Assembly (NCBI GenBank): GCA_932294295.1
Contig: OW028582.1
Coordinates: 1 to 64,000 of the forward strand
DNA length: 64,000 bases
DNA from: Alitta virens
Taxonomy: Eukaryota; Annelida; Polychaeta; Phyllodocida; Nereididae
Reading direction: 5' to 3'
The notes beneath the pieces are model-generated. The model was not told the DNA's origin and did no database searches. It saw nothing but the letters and a program-made list of their open reading frames with translations. A program made the position numbers and the translations under genes. Numbering within the stretch: position 1 is the stretch's first letter; each line of letters starts with the position of its first letter. Of the stretch, positions 18,806 to 29,900 are shown in pieces.

Positions 18806-21358
18806 ATGAATCGCCTATGTGATTCTAGTGACACCAAACTTCTGTTTAGATATATACAGGCGACCCACCACAGAAGCCAAGTCTTGCAGACACCTAGAGG
18901 CTTGCTTAAGATGCAAAGCAAACTAAATTCATTCATTAAGGTAGCAGCCCCCAACCCAATACAAATAAAGAGAGTGAGTGACATCAATGCAGATTGGGCA
19001 AAAAGCCAATCACAGGCCATGCAGGCACACTACAATGATCTCCTTGGTACGGCCAAAACTACAATCAAGGACCGTACTTTTACCCAGGAGTCATTCAACC
19101 AGGCTTGGAATGGCGCCTTAAAATGGGCCAAACAATCCTTGGGTGATAAACTTGCCCAAAACACCATAGACACCTGTAGGGGTGTCTGCCGACATTCGGC
19201 CATGCTAGGTGCTCCCCAAAACCACCAACAGCCCCAACCGAGCACCTCTGCATCCACAGCCCCCCCTATCACACCCTCCATACCAACCAATGAGGAGTGG
19301 ACAGTGGTAACCAGAAAACAGCGCTGGCCCATTCACCAACAAAACTTAACTGCCGTCGCTGGAGCTGGTGATGCCCTATCTAATTTTTTTAAATTTTCCT
19401 TTTGGTTCAATGGCAAACGCCACCACTCTGTTGAACAGGCTTACCAGATGTCCAAAGCTCACTGGATGGGCAATCTGAAGGCTTTCCACCAGATAGCTGC
19501 CACCACAACTGCCCCTGAGGCCAAGAGAGCCAGCGACCACTGGTTTAAGTCAGACCACTTTAAAAGGGCCCAAGGTAACAATGTGTATATTAGGAAAAGA
19601 TTAGAGGAGTGGGACAGGCAGAGGTCCACTCGGGTCATGCACTTGCTGAGAGAAAAAGCAAAGCAGTGCAAACCCTTCATGCAGGCCTTAAGAAACAGTA
19701 ACACCAGTGCCATTATTCATAATGTAACAGACCGGTTTTGGGGCACTGGCAGTAGAGAGGTGAGACAAACTAATGCCACCAACACTTTCGGGCACCTGCT
19801 CGAACAAGTAAGATTTGAGACCTTGGGACTGAGAACGGAGAGGGGGCCAGCGCCTAGGGCGAGCCCAGCAGAACAAAAAGGCAGGAAGGCACCACCTCCA
19901 GAGTGCAGGAAACAGACCTACGCGTCTGTGACTCTGGCAGGACCAAAAGAGGCAAGGGCAGCCTCCAAAGAGACCCAGGGGAGTAGGAAGGCACCTACCA
20001 GGCAGCCAACCCCTGTGGTAGAGAAGGGACAAACAAATGGAAAGGGAGGCAGAAAGGACCCCAGGGTCCAGCTCCAACCACAAATCTTGGTGCCAACCAA
20101 GGAAACCACCACTAGGGACAACCAGACAACCATCTCAGTCTCCCCACCAAAACCCCAACGCAAATGGAATTCAAAAGACCGGCGTTCATATAAAAGAGCA
20201 AGGCAAGCAGCATCCCAGGAAGGTTCCCCCACGGGACCTAGGTCGCCGGCTCAAGAAACCAAGAGGGCTCGACACCTGTCGGGCTCTGAATGTGATATAG
20301 GGACGGTGCCTACCAGGCGTCCGTCTACCGGGCCAGATGTTGTAAGTTTGTCTGTAGGTGTCCACCATTCTTCCCTTAACTCATTAGAGTATCCTTCCCT
20401 AGACGAAGCCGAGAGGACAATGACAGGAATGCCAACCGGATCCCCTAAGTCACTCGCGGGTACTAGCCCTATGACCATTCCCTCTGGGTTTAAGGTCCCA
20501 CTGCAAGAGTCCGGCTCTACAGTGGCGCAGGGTGAATCCCCGGCCAAGCCTACTTCTCCTGCCAGACCCAACCTGGGCGAGGCCCCTTTATCTCCTCTAT
20601 CTACCTCTTTACCACCTAACCTTCTTCCTCCCACAGTGGAACCTCTCTCTTCATCCCTCTGGAACCCTGTTCCTTCCATTTCAAAATCACCACATATTTC
20701 AACATCACAACCAGCCAGACCTATTACTGAATTTTTTGGACCCAAAACCACTAAAGTACTCAAGTTCACCACACTGAAAAGCAACCAATCTGGTGAAACT
20801 TTTGTTAGAAGCCAGGTGAGTCGATTTGAGCACGGCAACAATAAAAAAGCATGGCAGCTCCCAGCTATCAATAAAACAGTCTTAATTATAGGGGACTCCA
20901 ACCTTTCATCAGTTAGACAGATCCGACAGGCAGCTGCTACCAGCTGTCAAATTATTTCTTATCCAGGGGCCAAATATAAAGAACTTTATGACATCTTAAG
21001 AAAGGTAACAGAACCTCAGACTCAAGTCAAGCACCTAATTCTAAGTATTGGTATCAACAACAGAGCGCAGAATGCCTTATCTACAGCCAACAAAGATATC
21101 CGCTCCTTAATTTTTCAAGCCATGGAGAAATTTCCAAAGGCCAAAGTATATTATCCTGAAATTGGCAACCACCTACCCAATCTTAAAGAAATGAGTAATC
21201 TCAGAGACTTCCATAAAACTTGGTCATCATACCCATCCATCACAATCCTACCATCAATCACTCCAATCCGAACCACAGCACCCGATGGGATCCACTGGAC
21301 TTGGGACACTGCCAAGCTCCTGGTGGATTCTTGGTTAGATCACCTTAATTTAAACTAA
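18806..21358 (+). CDS. PLE ORF1: NADAR plus SGNH hydrolase (copy 3)
   Basis: An intact 850-aa frame with no stop or indel, translation identical to the other two copies. NADAR is encoded at about 19361-19816 and SGNH at about 20873-21355. All putative catalytic SGNH residues (S698, G721, N751, D827, H830) are kept even in this innermost and presumably oldest-attached copy. Confidence 0.9.
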   Translation: MNRLCDSSDTKLLFRYIQATHHRSQVLQTPRGLLKMQSKLNSFIKVAAPNPIQIKRVSDINADWAKSQSQAMQAHYNDLLGTAKTTIKDRTFTQESFNQAWNGALKWAKQSLGDKLAQNTIDTCRGVCRHSAMLGAPQNHQQPQPSTSASTAPPITPSIPTNEEWTVVTRKQRWPIHQQNLTAVAGAGDALSNFFKFSFWFNGKRHHSVEQAYQMSKAHWMGNLKAFHQIAATTTAPEAKRASDHWFKSDHFKRAQGNNVYIRKRLEEWDRQRSTRVMHLLREKAKQCKPFMQALRNSNTSAIIHNVTDRFWGTGSREVRQTNATNTFGHLLEQVRFETLGLRTERGPAPRASPAEQKGRKAPPPECRKQTYASVTLAGPKEARAASKETQGSRKAPTRQPTPVVEKGQTNGKGGRKDPRVQLQPQILVPTKETTTRDNQTTISVSPPKPQRKWNSKDRRSYKRARQAASQEGSPTGPRSPAQETKRARHLSGSECDIGTVPTRRPSTGPDVVSLSVGVHHSSLNSLEYPSLDEAERTMTGMPTGSPKSLAGTSPMTIPSGFKVPLQESGSTVAQGESPAKPTSPARPNLGEAPLSPLSTSLPPNLLPPTVEPLSSSLWNPVPSISKSPHISTSQPARPITEFFGPKTTKVLKFTTLKSNQSGETFVRSQVSRFEHGNNKKAWQLPAINKTVLIIGDSNLSSVRQIRQAAATSCQIISYPGAKYKELYDILRKVTEPQTQVKHLILSIGINNRAQNALSTANKDIRSLIFQAMEKFPKAKVYYPEIGNHLPNLKEMSNLRDFHKTWSSYPSITILPSITPIRTTAPDGIHWTWDTAKLLVDSWLDHLNLN
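21349..21358 (+). promoter_or_regulatory. Candidate -1 ribosomal frameshift site (copy 3)
   Basis: TTTAAAC occupies 21349-21355 and the ORF1 TAA 21356-21358. Phase and context are unchanged from copy 1. Confidence 0.65.
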
Positions 21359-23646
21359 TTTTGCCAAGTCAATCAAACTTACTAAAGCCATCAAGCACTA
21401 CATCAAAGAAAGATCTGGATAATGAAGAACTTAAAAAGTTAGGAATTTTAAATTTATCTACTCATTTTAAAATCAAAAGCCACCATGCAAACTTACTTCA
21501 GAAAGGTCTATCCTTTGTTCCTGTCCAGAAGAATACTCCAACAGAACAATTTTCATCTGGTATTGACAAATTTGTAAGAAATCTGAAAATAAAATTCACA
21601 AATTTCAACTTTAACCAACAACAGGTCAGTAAATTCAAAATTCCATCAAATTACATACCTTATCCTGGGTCCTACCCACCGGACATTGATCAGCTATCCA
21701 TCTTGCTGAAACAGGAACTGAGGAAAATACCTGAAAAAGTAAACATCAAAGAAAATCTAACCAAAGAAGATAGGAATGCCATCAAAGAATTAAAGGACAA
21801 ATCCGCCATAGTAATTAAGTCAGCAGACAAAGGGTCAGCCATTGTTATTATGGATAGGAAAGATTATGTCTTTGAAGCTGAACGGCAACTAAAAATCAAT
21901 AGACATTACAGGGAAATAGATGAACCCCAGTTCCCTAGGAACTGTGAAATTTTCAATAGAATTTTAAATGAGATGAAACTCAAAGGCCTTATTTCAAGCA
22001 AGGAGATAAACTTCCTAAGAACTACCCAAGATGCAAGAGAACGTATCTTTTATTTATTACCTAAAATCCACAAAGAAACAAACAAGTGGACTGTTCCTGA
22101 CAAAATACCACCGGGGAGGCCTATAGTAAGTGATGTAAATTCTGAGTCATACGCAATTTCTAAATTTATTGATTATCACTTGGCTCCATATGCAACCAGC
22201 CATCCAGCATATGTAAAAAACACTTATGATTTCTTGGATAAAATTCAAACTATTAAAACTCATCCAAATGCTCTTTTAATTTCCCTAGATGTAGACAGTC
22301 TATATACCAACATTGACAATGAAATGGGTATCAGGGCTGTAACTGAAAAATTTGCTACAGACCCAAAACCTATTCATAAGTACATCATTAAATTACTCCG
22401 TTTATCCCTAGAAGGAAATGACTTTATCTTTGATGGCAAACATTATTTACAGGTTTCTGGTACAGCTATGGGTAAGAAGTTTGCTCCTCACTACGCCGAT
22501 ATAACTATGGCATATTGGGAGGCAAACAATCTTACTAGATGTGAAAACCAACCTAGAATTTATCTGAGATATTTAGATGACATTTTTATGATCTGGGAAC
22601 ATCCAAGAGAAACCTTTGATGATTTTTTTAATGTTCTGAACACTGCTCATCCCAATATAAAACTCAAATCTAACATCCAGGAAACTGAACTAGAATTCCT
22701 GGATGTCCTAATTTACAAGGGTGACATCTTTAACCAGTCTGGTACTTTCGACACTAAAGTATATTTCAAACCCACTGATTCACATGCATTGCTCCACAAA
22801 CAATCATTCCACCCAAATCATACCTTTGCTGGAATCATTAAGTCACAACTAGTTAGATTTGGTCGAATCTGCCAATTAGAAAAAGATTTCGATGAGGCCA
22901 CCAGCATCTTGTTTAGGGCACTTTATCCCAGGGGCTACTCGAAGAGATTCCTCAGAGACATCAAGTCCAAAACCAAGGTCCAGTTCTTTCCTCCAGACCA
23001 CCTCACAGGCATGAAACCCTGCAAGAGACCACGCTGCAGCATCTGCAAATATGTCAACACAGACAAAACTGTCAACACAAGTTCAAAGGAGGTAAAACTT
23101 TTTGCTAATGGGAATTGCGACACCCAAGTCGCCATTTATCTAATAAGCTGTAAGCAATGTCCACAGACACATTATGTGGGCCAAACAATCAATCTTAGAG
23201 GGAGAATACTCAGTCACCTAAGCTCAATCAGAAAAAACAGTGACAAGAAGGTACACCAGCATTTTAAGTCTCCCAACCACAGTTTAGCTGATATTTCAAT
23301 CACCATCTTGGAAATACCAAAATCTAATAAACAACAATTGTTAGATAGAGTAGAAAAGCAGTGGATTCGGAAAATTGACTCATTTCATCAGGGTTTAAAT
23401 TCAGATTTAGGCAACACTCAAGGGGATGTTTGCACATTCATATTGCAACACCATCCCACTTCTCAACGACTAGTTAAAATTGCAAGGGACTGGTTAGATG
23501 ATTTTAAATCAAACTCATCAAGGTTCAAAAAACACCCAGTCACTATTATAAAAGCAAATGCTAGAAACAAGAATCTATCACAGCACTTAGTTAGAGCTAT
23601 GCTAAAAGACCCCAATCCAGAAGATCCAGATCTTCCTTCTACATAA
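21349..23646 (+). CDS. PLE ORF2: RT with GIY-YIG endonuclease (copy 3)
   Basis: Intact, with the same translation as copy 1. The stop at 23644-23646 lies 136 bp upstream of the telomeric tract that joins the element to the satellite. The nuclease core is unbroken, unlike the endonuclease-lacking Athena PLEs known at rotifer telomeres. Confidence 0.93.
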   Translation, partial: FKLILPSQSNLLKPSSTTSKKDLDNEELKKLGILNLSTHFKIKSHHANLLQKGLSFVPVQKNTPTEQFSSGIDKFVRNLKIKFTNFNFNQQQVSKFKIPSNYIPYPGSYPPDIDQLSILLKQELRKIPEKVNIKENLTKEDRNAIKELKDKSAIVIKSADKGSAIVIMDRKDYVFEAERQLKINRHYREIDEPQFPRNCEIFNRILNEMKLKGLISSKEINFLRTTQDARERIFYLLPKIHKETNKWTVPDKIPPGRPIVSDVNSESYAISKFIDYHLAPYATSHPAYVKNTYDFLDKIQTIKTHPNALLISLDVDSLYTNIDNEMGIRAVTEKFATDPKPIHKYIIKLLRLSLEGNDFIFDGKHYLQVSGTAMGKKFAPHYADITMAYWEANNLTRCENQPRIYLRYLDDIFMIWEHPRETFDDFFNVLNTAHPNIKLKSNIQETELEFLDVLIYKGDIFNQSGTFDTKVYFKPTDSHALLHKQSFHPNHTFAGIIKSQLVRFGRICQLEKDFDEATSILFRALYPRGYSKRFLRDIKSKTKVQFFPPDHLTGMKPCKRPRCSICKYVNTDKTVNTSSKEVKLFANGNCDTQVAIYLISCKQCPQTHYVGQTINLRGRILSHLSSIRKNSDKKVHQHFKSPNHSLADISITILEIPKSNKQQLLDRVEKQWIRKIDSFHQGLNSDLGNTQGDVCTFILQHHPTSQRLVKIARDWLDDFKSNSSRFKKHPVTIIKANARNKNLSQHLVRAMLKDPNPEDPDLPST

Positions 23647-23746
23647 ATCTCCCCAAATTTACTTATATTGTTTTCTGACACAAACCCACCAAGTGGTCAT
23701 ATCTTAAGTACTTGTGCCAGTGCATTTGTCAGGTATTTAGGTTGGG

Positions 23747-23752
23747 AATAAA
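23747..23752 (+). terminator. Polyadenylation signal AATAAA (copy 3)
   Basis: Lies 30 bp before the long telomeric tract at the satellite junction. Confidence 0.6.
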
Positions 23753-23782
23753 TTCAGGATTAAAACCAATTTATTGGCATTT

Positions 23783-23906
23783 AAACCCTGAACCCTAACC
23801 CTAACCCTGACCCTAACCCCAACCCTAACCCTAACCCTAACCCTAACCCTAACCCTAACCCTAACCCTGACTAACCCTAACCCTAACCCTAACCCTAACC
23901 CTAACC
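23783..23906 (+). repeat. Telomeric tract joining PLE array to satellite
   Basis: The first 49 bp repeat the variant pattern of the unit's own tract. From 23832 the repeats are almost perfect CCCTAA, with one irregular CCCTGACTAACCC. The tract ends CTAACC and the satellite follows as TTCCTGGG. Satellite monomers read CCCTTCCTGGG, so two bases (CC) belong to both. The strand orientation puts the chromosome end on the left. Confidence 0.97.
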
Positions 23907-26900
23907 TTCCTGGGAGTGTTGATAGCTTGAGGAACTGAATGGCAAGCATTCCCTTCCTGGGAATGATGGCAAATGGAGAAATTGCATAGCAGGTATTCCC
24001 TTCCTGGGAGTGTTGACAGATTGAGAAACTGCTTGTCAAGAATGTGCTTCCTTGATGTGTCGGCAAGTCAAGAAAGTGCACAGCAGGCGCTCCTCGTTTT
24101 GAGTGTCAGCATTTTAACGTGCGCTGGGAGTAATTCCTGTTCTTGGACATTGAGGATCGGCTTGGCAAGCTTTTCCTTCTGGAAGCATTTCCTTCCTAGG
24201 AGTGTTGGTAAAATGAGAATGACATGACAAACATTCCCTTCCTGGGAGTGATGTCAAATTGAGAATCGCATGGCAAGCATTCCCTTCCTGGGAGTGTTGA
24301 TAGATTGAGAAACTGAGAAACAGGCAATTATGGGACATGGAGGAGAAGGTACGGCTGTTGGGGGTGGCTGGAGGCCGTCATAAGGAACATAAATAGTCTC
24401 AGAAAATGTCTGGAAAAAATGATGACACATTGAGAAACTGCTTGGCAAGCATTTCCTTCTGAAAGTGTTGGTAAAATGAGAATCACACGACAAACATTCC
24501 CTTCCTGGGAGTGTTGTCAAATTGAGAATTGCATGGCAAGCATTCCCTTCCTGGGAGTGTTGATAGCTTGAGAAACTGAATGGCAAGCATTCCCTTCCTG
24601 GGAGTGTTGTCAAATGGAGAAATTGCATAGCAAGTATTCCCTTCCTGGGAGTGTTGACAGATTGAGAAACTGCTTGTCAAGAATGTGCTTCCTTGATTTG
24701 TCGGCGAGTCAAGAAAGTGCACAGCAGGCACTCCTCGTTTTGAGTGTCAGCATTTTAACGTGCGCTGGGAGTAATTCTGTTCTTGGACATTGAGGATCGG
24801 CTTGGCAAGCTTTTCCTTCTGGAAGCATTTCCTTCCTGGGAGTGTTGGTAAAATGAGAATGACATGACAAACATTCCCTTCCTGGGAGTGATGTCAAATT
24901 GAGAATCGCATGGCAAGCATTCCCTTCCTGGGAGTGTTGATAGATTGAGAAACTGAGAAACAGGCAATTATGGGACATGGAGGAGAAGGTACAGCTGTTG
25001 GGGGTGGCTGAAGCCGACGTAAGGAACATAAATAGTCTCAGAAAATGTCGGTAAAAAATGATGACACATTGAGAAACTGCTTGGCAAGCATTTCCTTCTG
25101 AAAGTGTTGGTAAAATGAGAATGACACGACAAGCATTCCCTTCCTGGGAGTGTTGTCAAATTGAAAATCGCATGGCAAGCATTCCCTTCCTGGGAGTGTT
25201 GATAGATTGAGAAACTGAGAAACAGGCAATTATGGGACATGGATTAGAAGGTACGGCTGTTGGGGGTGGCTGGAGGCCGTCATAAGGAACATAAATAGTC
25301 TCAGAAAATGTTGGGAAAAAATGATGACACATTGAGAAACTGCTGGGCAAGCATTTCCTTCTGAAAGTGTTGGTAAGATGAGAATGACACGACAAACATT
25401 CTCTACCTGGGAGTGTTGTTAAATTGAGAATTGCATGGCAAGCATTCCCTTCCTGGGAGTGTTGATAGCTTGAGAAACTGAATGGCAAGCATTCCCTTCC
25501 TGGGAATGTTGGCAAATGGAGAAATTGCATAGCAGGTATTCCCTTCCTGGGAGTGTTGACAGATTGAGAAACTGCTTGTCAAGAATGTGCTTCCTTGATG
25601 TGTCGGCAAGTCAAGAAAGTGCACAGCAGGCGCTCCTCGTTTTGAGTGTCAGCATTTTAACGTGCACTGGGAGTAATATCTGTTCTTGGACATTGAGGAT
25701 CTGCTTGGCAAGCATTTCCTTCTGGAAGCATTTCCTTCCTGGGAGTGTTGGTAAAATGAGAATGACATGACAAACATTCCCTTCCTGGGAGTGTTGTCAA
25801 ATTGAGAATCGCATGGCAAGCATTCCCTTCCTGGGAGTGTTGATAGATTGAGAAACTGAGAAACTGAGAAACAGGCAATTATGGGACATGGATTAGAAGG
25901 TACGGCTGTTGGGGGTGGCTGGAGGCCGTCATAAGGAACATAAATAGTCTCAGAAAATGTCGGTAAAAAATGATGACACATTGAGAAACTGCTTGGCAAG
26001 CATTTCCATCTGAAAGTTTTGGTAAAATGAGAATGACACGACAAACATTACCTTCCTGGGAGTGTTGTCAAATTGAAAATCGCATAGCAAGCATTCCCTT
26101 CCTAGGAGTGTTGATAGCTTGAGAAACTGAATGGCAAGCATTCCCTTCCTGGGAGTGTTGTCAAATGGAGAAATTGCATAGCAGGTATTCCCTTCCTGGG
26201 AGTGTTGACAGATTGAGAAACTGCTTGTCAAGAATGTGCTTCCTTGATTTGTCGGCGAGTCAAGAAAGTGCACAGCAGGCACTCCTCGTTTTGAGTGTCA
26301 GCATTTTAACGTGCGCTGGGAGTAATTCTGTTCTTGGACATTGAGGATCGGCTTGGCAAGCTTTTCCTTCTGGAAGCATTTCCTTCCTGGGAGTGTTGGT
26401 AAAATGAGAATGACATGACAAACATTCCCTTCCTGGGAGTGATGTCAAATTGAGAATCGCATGGCAAGCATTCCCTTCCTGGGAGTGTTGATAGATTGAG
26501 AAACTGAGAAACAGGCAATTATGGGACATGGAGGAGAAGGTACAGCTGTTGGGGGTGGCTGAAGCCGACGTAAGGAACATAAATAGTCTCAGAAAATGTT
26601 GGGAAAAAATGATGACACATTGAGAAACTGCTTGGCAAGCATTTCCTTCTGAAAGTGTTGGTAAAATGAGAATGACACGACAAGCATTCCCTTCCTGGGA
26701 GTGTTGTCAAATTGAAAATCGCATGGCAAGCATTCCCTTCCTGGGAGTGTTGATAGATTGAGAAACTGAGAAACAGGCAATTATGGGACATGGATTAGAA
26801 GGTACGGCTGTTGGGGGTGGCTGGAGGCCGTCATAAGGAACATAAATAGTCTCAGAAAATGTTGGGAAAAAATGATGACACATTGAGAAACTGCTGGGCA

Positions 26901-29900
26901 AGCATTTCCTTCTGAAAGTGTTGGTAAGATGAGAATGACACGACAAACATTCTCTACCTGGGAGTGTTGTTAAATTGAGAATTGCATGGCAAGCATTCCC
27001 TTCCTGGGAGTGTTGATAGCTTGAGAAACTGAATGGCAAGCATTCCCTTCCTGGGAATGTTGGCAAATGGAGAAATTGCATAGCAGGTATTCCCTTCCTG
27101 GGAGTGTTGACAGATTGAGAAACTGCTTGTCAAGAATGTGCTTCCTTGATGTGTCGGCAAGTCAAGAAAGTGCACAGCAGGCGCTCCTCGTTTTGAGTGT
27201 CAGCATTTTAACGTGCACTGGGAGTAATATCTGTTCTTGGACATTGAGGATCTGCTTGGCAAGCATTTCCTTCTGGAAGCATTTCCTTCCTGGGAGTGTT
27301 GGTAAAATGAGAATGACATGACAAACATTCCCTTCCTGGGAGTGTTGTCAAATTGAGAATCGCATGGCAAGCATTCCCTTCCTGGGAGTGTTGATAGATT
27401 GAGAAACTGAGAAACTGAGAAACAGGCAATTATGGGACATGGATTAGAAGGTACGGCTGTTGGGGGTGGCTGGAGGCCGTCATAAGGAACATAAATAGTC
27501 TCAGAAAATGTCGGTAAAAAATGATGACACATTGAGAAACTGCTTGGCAAGCATTTCCATCTGAAAGTTTTGGTAAAATGAGAATGACACGACAAACATT
27601 ACCTTCCTGGGAGTGTTGTCAAATTGAAAATCGCATAGCAAGCATTCCCTTCCTAGGAGTGTTGATAGCTTGAGAAACTGAATGGCAAGCATTCCCTTCC
27701 TGGGAGTGTTGTCAAATGGAGAAATTGCATAGCAGGTATTCCCTTCCTGGGAGTGTTGACAGATTGAGAAACTGCTTGTCAAGAATGTGCTTCCTTGATT
27801 TGTCGGCGAGTCAAGAAAGTGCACAGCAGGCGCTCCTCGTTTTGAGTGTCAGCATTTTAACGTGCGCTGGGAGTAATTCCTGTTCTTGGACATTGAGGAT
27901 CGGCTTGGCAAGCTTTTCCTTCTGGAAGCATTTCCTTCCTGGGAGTGTTGGTAAAATGAGAATGACATGACAAACATTCCCTTCCTGGGAGTGATGTCAA
28001 ATTGAGAATCGCATGGCAAGCATTCCCTTCCTGGGAGTGTTGATAGATTGAGAAACTGAGAAACAGGCAATTATGGGACATGGAGGAGAAGGTACGGCTG
28101 TTGGGGGTGGCTGGAGGCCGTCGTAAGGAACATAAATAGTCTCAGAAAATGTTGGGAAAAAATGATGACACATTGAGAAACTGCTTGGCAAGCATTTCCT
28201 TCTGAAAGTGTTGGTAAAATGAGAATGACACGACAAGCATTCCCTTCCTGGGAGTGTTGTCAAATTGAAAATCGCATGGCAAGCATTCCCTTCCTGGGAG
28301 TGTTGATAGATTGAGAAACTGAGAAACAGGCAATTATGGGACATGGATTAGAAGGTACGGCTGTTGGGGGTGGCTGGAGGCCGTCATAAGGAACATAAAT
28401 AGTCTCAGAAAATGTTGGGAAAAAATGATGACACATTGAGAAACTGCTGGGCAAGCATTTCCTTCTGAAAGTGTTGGTAAGATGAGAATGACACGACAAA
28501 CATTCTCTACCTGGGAGTGTTGTCAAATTGAGAATTGCATGGCAAGCATTCCCTTCCTGGGAGTGTTGATAGCTTGAGAAACTGAATGGCAAGCATTCCC
28601 TTCCTGGGAATGTTGGCAAATGGAGAAATTGCATAGCAGGTATTCCCTTCCTGGGAGTGTTGACAGATTGAGAAACTGCTTGTCAAGAATGTGCTTCCTT
28701 GATGTGTCGGCAAGTCAAGAAAGTGCACAGCAGGCGCTCCTCGTTTTGAGTGTCAGCATTTTAACGTGCACTGGGAGTAATATCTGTTCTTGGACATTGA
28801 GGATCTGCTTGGCAAGCATTTCCTTCTGGAAGCATTTCCTTCCTGGGAGTGTTGGTAAAATGAGAATGACATGACAAACATTCCCTTCCTGGGAGTGTTG
28901 TCAAATTGAGAATCGCATGGCAAGCATTCCCTTCCTGGGAGTGTTGATAGATTGAGAAACTGAGAAACAGGCAATTATGGGACATGGATTAGAAGGTACG
29001 GCTGTTGGGGGTGGCTGGAGGCCGTCATAAGGAACATAAATAGTCTCAGAAAATGTCGGTAAAAAATGATGACACATTGAGAAACTGCTTGGCAAGCATT
29101 TCCATCTGAAAGTTTTGGTAAAATGAGAATGACACGACAAACATTACCTTCCTGGGAGTGTTGTCAAATTGAAAATCGCATAGCAAGCATTCCCTTCCTA
29201 GGAGTGTTGATAGCTTGAGAAACTGAATGGCAAGCATTCCCTTCCTGGGAGTGTTGTCAAATGGAGAAATTGCATAGCAGGTATTCCCTTCCTGGGAGTG
29301 TTGACAGATTGAGAAACTGCTTGTCAAGAATGTGCTTCCTTGATTTGTCGGCGAGTCAAGAAAGTGCACAGCAGGCGCTCCTCGTTTTGAGTGTCAGCAT
29401 TTTAACGTGCGCTGGGAGTAATTCTGTTCTTCGACATTGAGGATCGGCTTGGCAAGCTTTTCCTTCTGGAAGCATTTCCTTCCTGGGAGTGTTGGTAAAA
29501 TGAGAATGACATGACAAACATTCCCTTCCTGGGAGTGATGTCAAATTGAGAATCGCATGGCAAGCATTCCCTTCCTGGGAGTGTTGATAGATTGAGAAAC
29601 TGAGAAACAGGCAATTATGGGACATGGAGGAGAAGGTACAGCTGTTGGGGGTGGCTGAAGCCGACGTAAGGAACATAAATAGTCTCAGAAAATGTTGGGA
29701 AAAAATGATGACACATTGAGAAACTGCTTGGCAAGCATTTCCTTCTGAAAGTGTTGGTAAAATGAGAATGACACGACAAGCATTCCCTTCCTGGGAGTGT
29801 TGTCAAATTGAAAATCGCATGGCAAGCATTCCCTTCCTGGGAGTGTTGATAGATTGAGAAACTGAGAAACAGGCAATTATGGGACATGGATTAGAAGGTA

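Larger units (their letters stand above)
1..23831 (+). repeat. Head-to-tail array of 8226-bp telomere-associated PLE units
   Basis: ORF1 starts at 2354, 10580 and 18806 and ORF2 ends at 7194, 15420 and 23646, a constant period of 8226 bp. Translations of both ORFs are identical in the three copies, and I found no base difference in the leader, promoter and 3' stretches compared by eye. Base 1 corresponds to base 8227, so the window opens 847 bp inside a unit and the array may extend further left. Units abut at a short CCCTAA tract. Such identity implies very recent amplification, gene conversion or an assembly effect. Confidence 0.95.
15606..23831 (+). mobile_element. Penelope-like retroelement copy 3 (innermost copy)
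   Basis: This unit matches copy 2 through the degenerate telomeric tract to base 23831. There, instead of the next unit's 5' end, the sequence runs on as CCCTAA repeats and then satellite. It is therefore the copy attached to the chromosome body. Its 3' end faces the centromere and its 5' end faces the presumed telomere, the polarity expected if element RNA was copied onto a G-rich 3' overhang. Confidence 0.92.
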
